A stretch of 64,000 bases of DNA. It comes from Anodontia alba. Lineage: Eukaryota > Mollusca > Bivalvia > Lucinida > Lucinidae. The notes beneath the pieces are model-generated. The model made no database searches and was not told where the DNA came from. It saw only the letters and a program-made list of their open reading frames with translations. How positions within the stretch are numbered: position 1 is the first letter of the stretch; every line of letters begins with the position of its first letter. Positions 62,232 to 64,000 of this stretch are shown here, piece by piece. Made by a program: the position numbers and the translations under genes. Location of the stretch: contig OZ024827.1 in NCBI GenBank assembly GCA_964016985.1, forward strand, positions 112,582,029 through 112,646,028. Direction: 5' to 3'.

Positions 62232-62448
62232 TTTAACCTTTACCATACCCTCTTGGCTAATTCAGCAGACGACAAATTGATGACATTTTTCTGATTTTTC
62301 TCATAAAACAGGTTTTGACAGTTCATGCAAATTGTCTCCATTGGAGACAATTTGCATGAAATGTCAAATCCTGTTTTCTGGGTAAAATAAGAAAAATATT
62401 TCAAAATGTCGTATGCTGAATGCTTTTCCCAGCATGCTAAGCGTTAAC
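62232..62448. mobile_element. O-family palindromic MITE, complete
   Basis: TTTAACCTTTACCATACCC, CAGCAGACGACAAATTGATG and CATGCAAATTGTCTCCATTGGAGACAATTTGCATG, then AATGTCGTATGCTGAATG and TGCTAAGCGTTAA. The centre is a perfect hairpin. Confidence 0.75.
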
Positions 62449-62784
62449 CTAACTAAAACAGAGCTCTTCCGGTAAAACCACATTATCAGTCTTTTTCGCG
62501 CACCATTTCGTTGTTTATTTCGCCTTGGTGAACTGCACGAGTGCATTGGAATGAAGGACAGTATTTTTCTATGAATGAGTGATTTATTGTTCAATTGAAC
62601 ACTAAGTCGTAATTATATACTGTTTCCCATTTTTATCAATACATGGAAAGAAAAGATGAGATCCGCTTGGTGAAAACATCATGTTTTTTTTGTTTTTTTT
62701 TTTTTTTTTTTCTCTTTCTCTATCTGTATGTGGCATACACCCATGTCTTTCTGAATTCATAGTTAAAGCGGGTATCAAGTAAAT
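62449..62784. other. Intronic stretch with poly-T
   Basis: A T-rich tract of about 30 bases lies at 62683-62712. Nothing else is recognised. Confidence 0.4.
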
Positions 62785-62905
62785 ATTTTTTTCTTATTTC
62801 TCCACGAAAACATATGTTGTAGGTACTCATTCGAAGCGCCTCGGTGAGGCGCTTCGAATGAGTACCACAACATATGTTTTCGTGGAGACATAAGAAAGTT
62901 ATCAA
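62785..62905. mobile_element. R-family palindrome, near-perfect
   Basis: TTTTTTTCTTATTTCTCCAC, GAAAACATATGTTGTAGG and TACTCATTCGAAGCGCCTCG mirror CGAGGCGCTTCGAATGAGTA, CAACATATGTTTTCGTGGAG and ACATAAGAAA. The flanks CACGAAAACATA recall the A terminus. Confidence 0.75.
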
Positions 62906-63084
62906 TACTTTTAGGGTGAAAAGTACTTCACCTGGAGTTATGACTCATGAAAACTTTAGTTGGAGTACTACAAATATTATTTTGTGTATTTGCAGCACTA
63001 ATTAAAAGAAAAAAAAAATCAGAAAAAAACTGCATTTTTAAGCACCATTCTTGCAAATGTGTCACTAATATCGCCTGTTCATAC

Positions 63085-63260
63085 GACAACAGTGGTCACC
63101 CTCCCGCAAACTAAGTTCAAATCTCTTCAGCAGCTGGTTTCAGAAGAAGTCTCTGTTGCGGGTTCGATCCCAACTCGAGGGTGGGGGTTTGGTGGTCTGG
63201 CGATTTAAAACTGTGTTCATTTAAAACGTGAACCTTTCACCTCTATGGCCCGGCTTTATA
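63085..63260 (+). mobile_element. Possible SINE relic with B box
   Basis: TTGCGGGTTCGATCCCAACTC holds a B box (GGTTCGATCCC, 63161-63171). CACCCTCCCGCAAAC may be its paired head. No A box or 3' core is convincing. Confidence 0.35.
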
Positions 63261-63273
63261 CCTTTTCACTTGA

Positions 63274-63573
<300 letters not shown>

Positions 63574-63632
63574 TGAGCAAATCAATTTTACCTACTGTTC
63601 GGATGTTTACAAAAAGATGGATAAGTGACAAA

Positions 63633-63700
63633 CAGTGTAGACCCTGATCAGACGCCGCATTATGCGGCTTCTGATCTGGGTCTGTACTGTTTGAACAGTG
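63633..63700. mobile_element. B-core hairpin
   Basis: ACAAACAGTGTAGACCCTGA and TCAGACGCCGCATTATGCGG face CTTCTGATCTGGGTCTGTACTGTTTG. Confidence 0.65.
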
Positions 63701-64000
63701 TTTTTCCGAATACGTATAGTAAATTGGATAAGTATTAATATTACAGGATTATAAATTAGCTACAGAAAAGCAACCCTTCTTTCGGTTCTTAATATACCTG
63801 TGTAGGAGGAACTAGGAACCGCAAAACCACTTACTTTTCACCGCTGTCTCGCTTACTTTCTCACTTTACTGCATGGCTTAAAAATAAAAAATCATTTCAT
63901 TTATCGGAGCGTTTACTCCTGTTTTTTTACATAGTATTGTAACCAGGTTTTGTCCATCAGTGAAAAAAAACTGAGAATACTTAACTCTGATTATTTCATT
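63701..64000. other. Intron downstream of exon 6, to window end
   Basis: AT-rich, with no recognised element and no further G-alpha exon before 64000. Confidence 0.45.

Overview
This window looks like non-coding-rich genomic DNA of a bivalve mollusc. The evidence is a spliced animal gene with GT-AG introns, a tRNA-type SINE with a mollusc-like 3' core, mariner elements, and a very high density of short palindromic transposons (MITEs) of kinds I associate with bivalve genomes. The species is not determined; the bivalve assignment is an inference from repeat style.

Only one host gene is visible: the middle of a G-protein alpha subunit of the Go class on the + strand. Four exons are present at 19187-19328, 54579-54739, 59514-59642 and 63318-63447. 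They are 142, 161, 129 and 130 nt long, all in compatible phase, and encode 180 complete codons plus two codons split across introns. They run from the helical domain through switch I and switch II. The N-terminal exons with the P-loop lie upstream and the last exons lie downstream. Nearly everything else is intron, including one of about 35.2 kb.

The introns are a stratified collection of mobile elements. The standout is 24657-30102. This 5.4-kb fold-back transposon is made almost wholly of two inverted arrays of about 125-bp subrepeats. It has matching termini and a perfect 9-bp target duplication (ATGTTTTCG), and it is inserted inside an older MITE. Its architecture matches Drosophila Foldback elements, which suggests a Mutator-like relationship. 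A full-length mariner with an intact 358-codon transposase (DD34D) and TA duplications lies at 33412-34752. A broken mariner on the other strand lies at 50760-51989.

The rest is mostly MITEs. Family A has 21 copies of about 280 bp with a perfect central hairpin. Families B1, B2, B3, B5 and S share one hairpin core (key motif GCAAACAGTGCAGA). Families I, J and K look pogo-like, with CAGTCGA-type ends and TA target sites. C, D, E, F, H, N, O, P, Q, R and U are further palindromic families. Other content is a long bivalve-type tandem repeat (M, 52329-53945), a 51-bp minisatellite, a roughly 67-bp array, microsatellites and a SINE.

Region by region: 1-19 kb is MITE mosaic. Then come exon 3, MITE mosaic to 24.4 kb, the fold-back element (24.7-30.1 kb), diverged tandem repeat, mariner 1 (33.4-34.8 kb), and MITEs and satellites (35-50 kb). 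Mariner 2, repeat M and the closely spaced exons 4, 5 and 6 occupy 50.8-64 kb. Family names A-U are mine, used only to tie copies together within this window.
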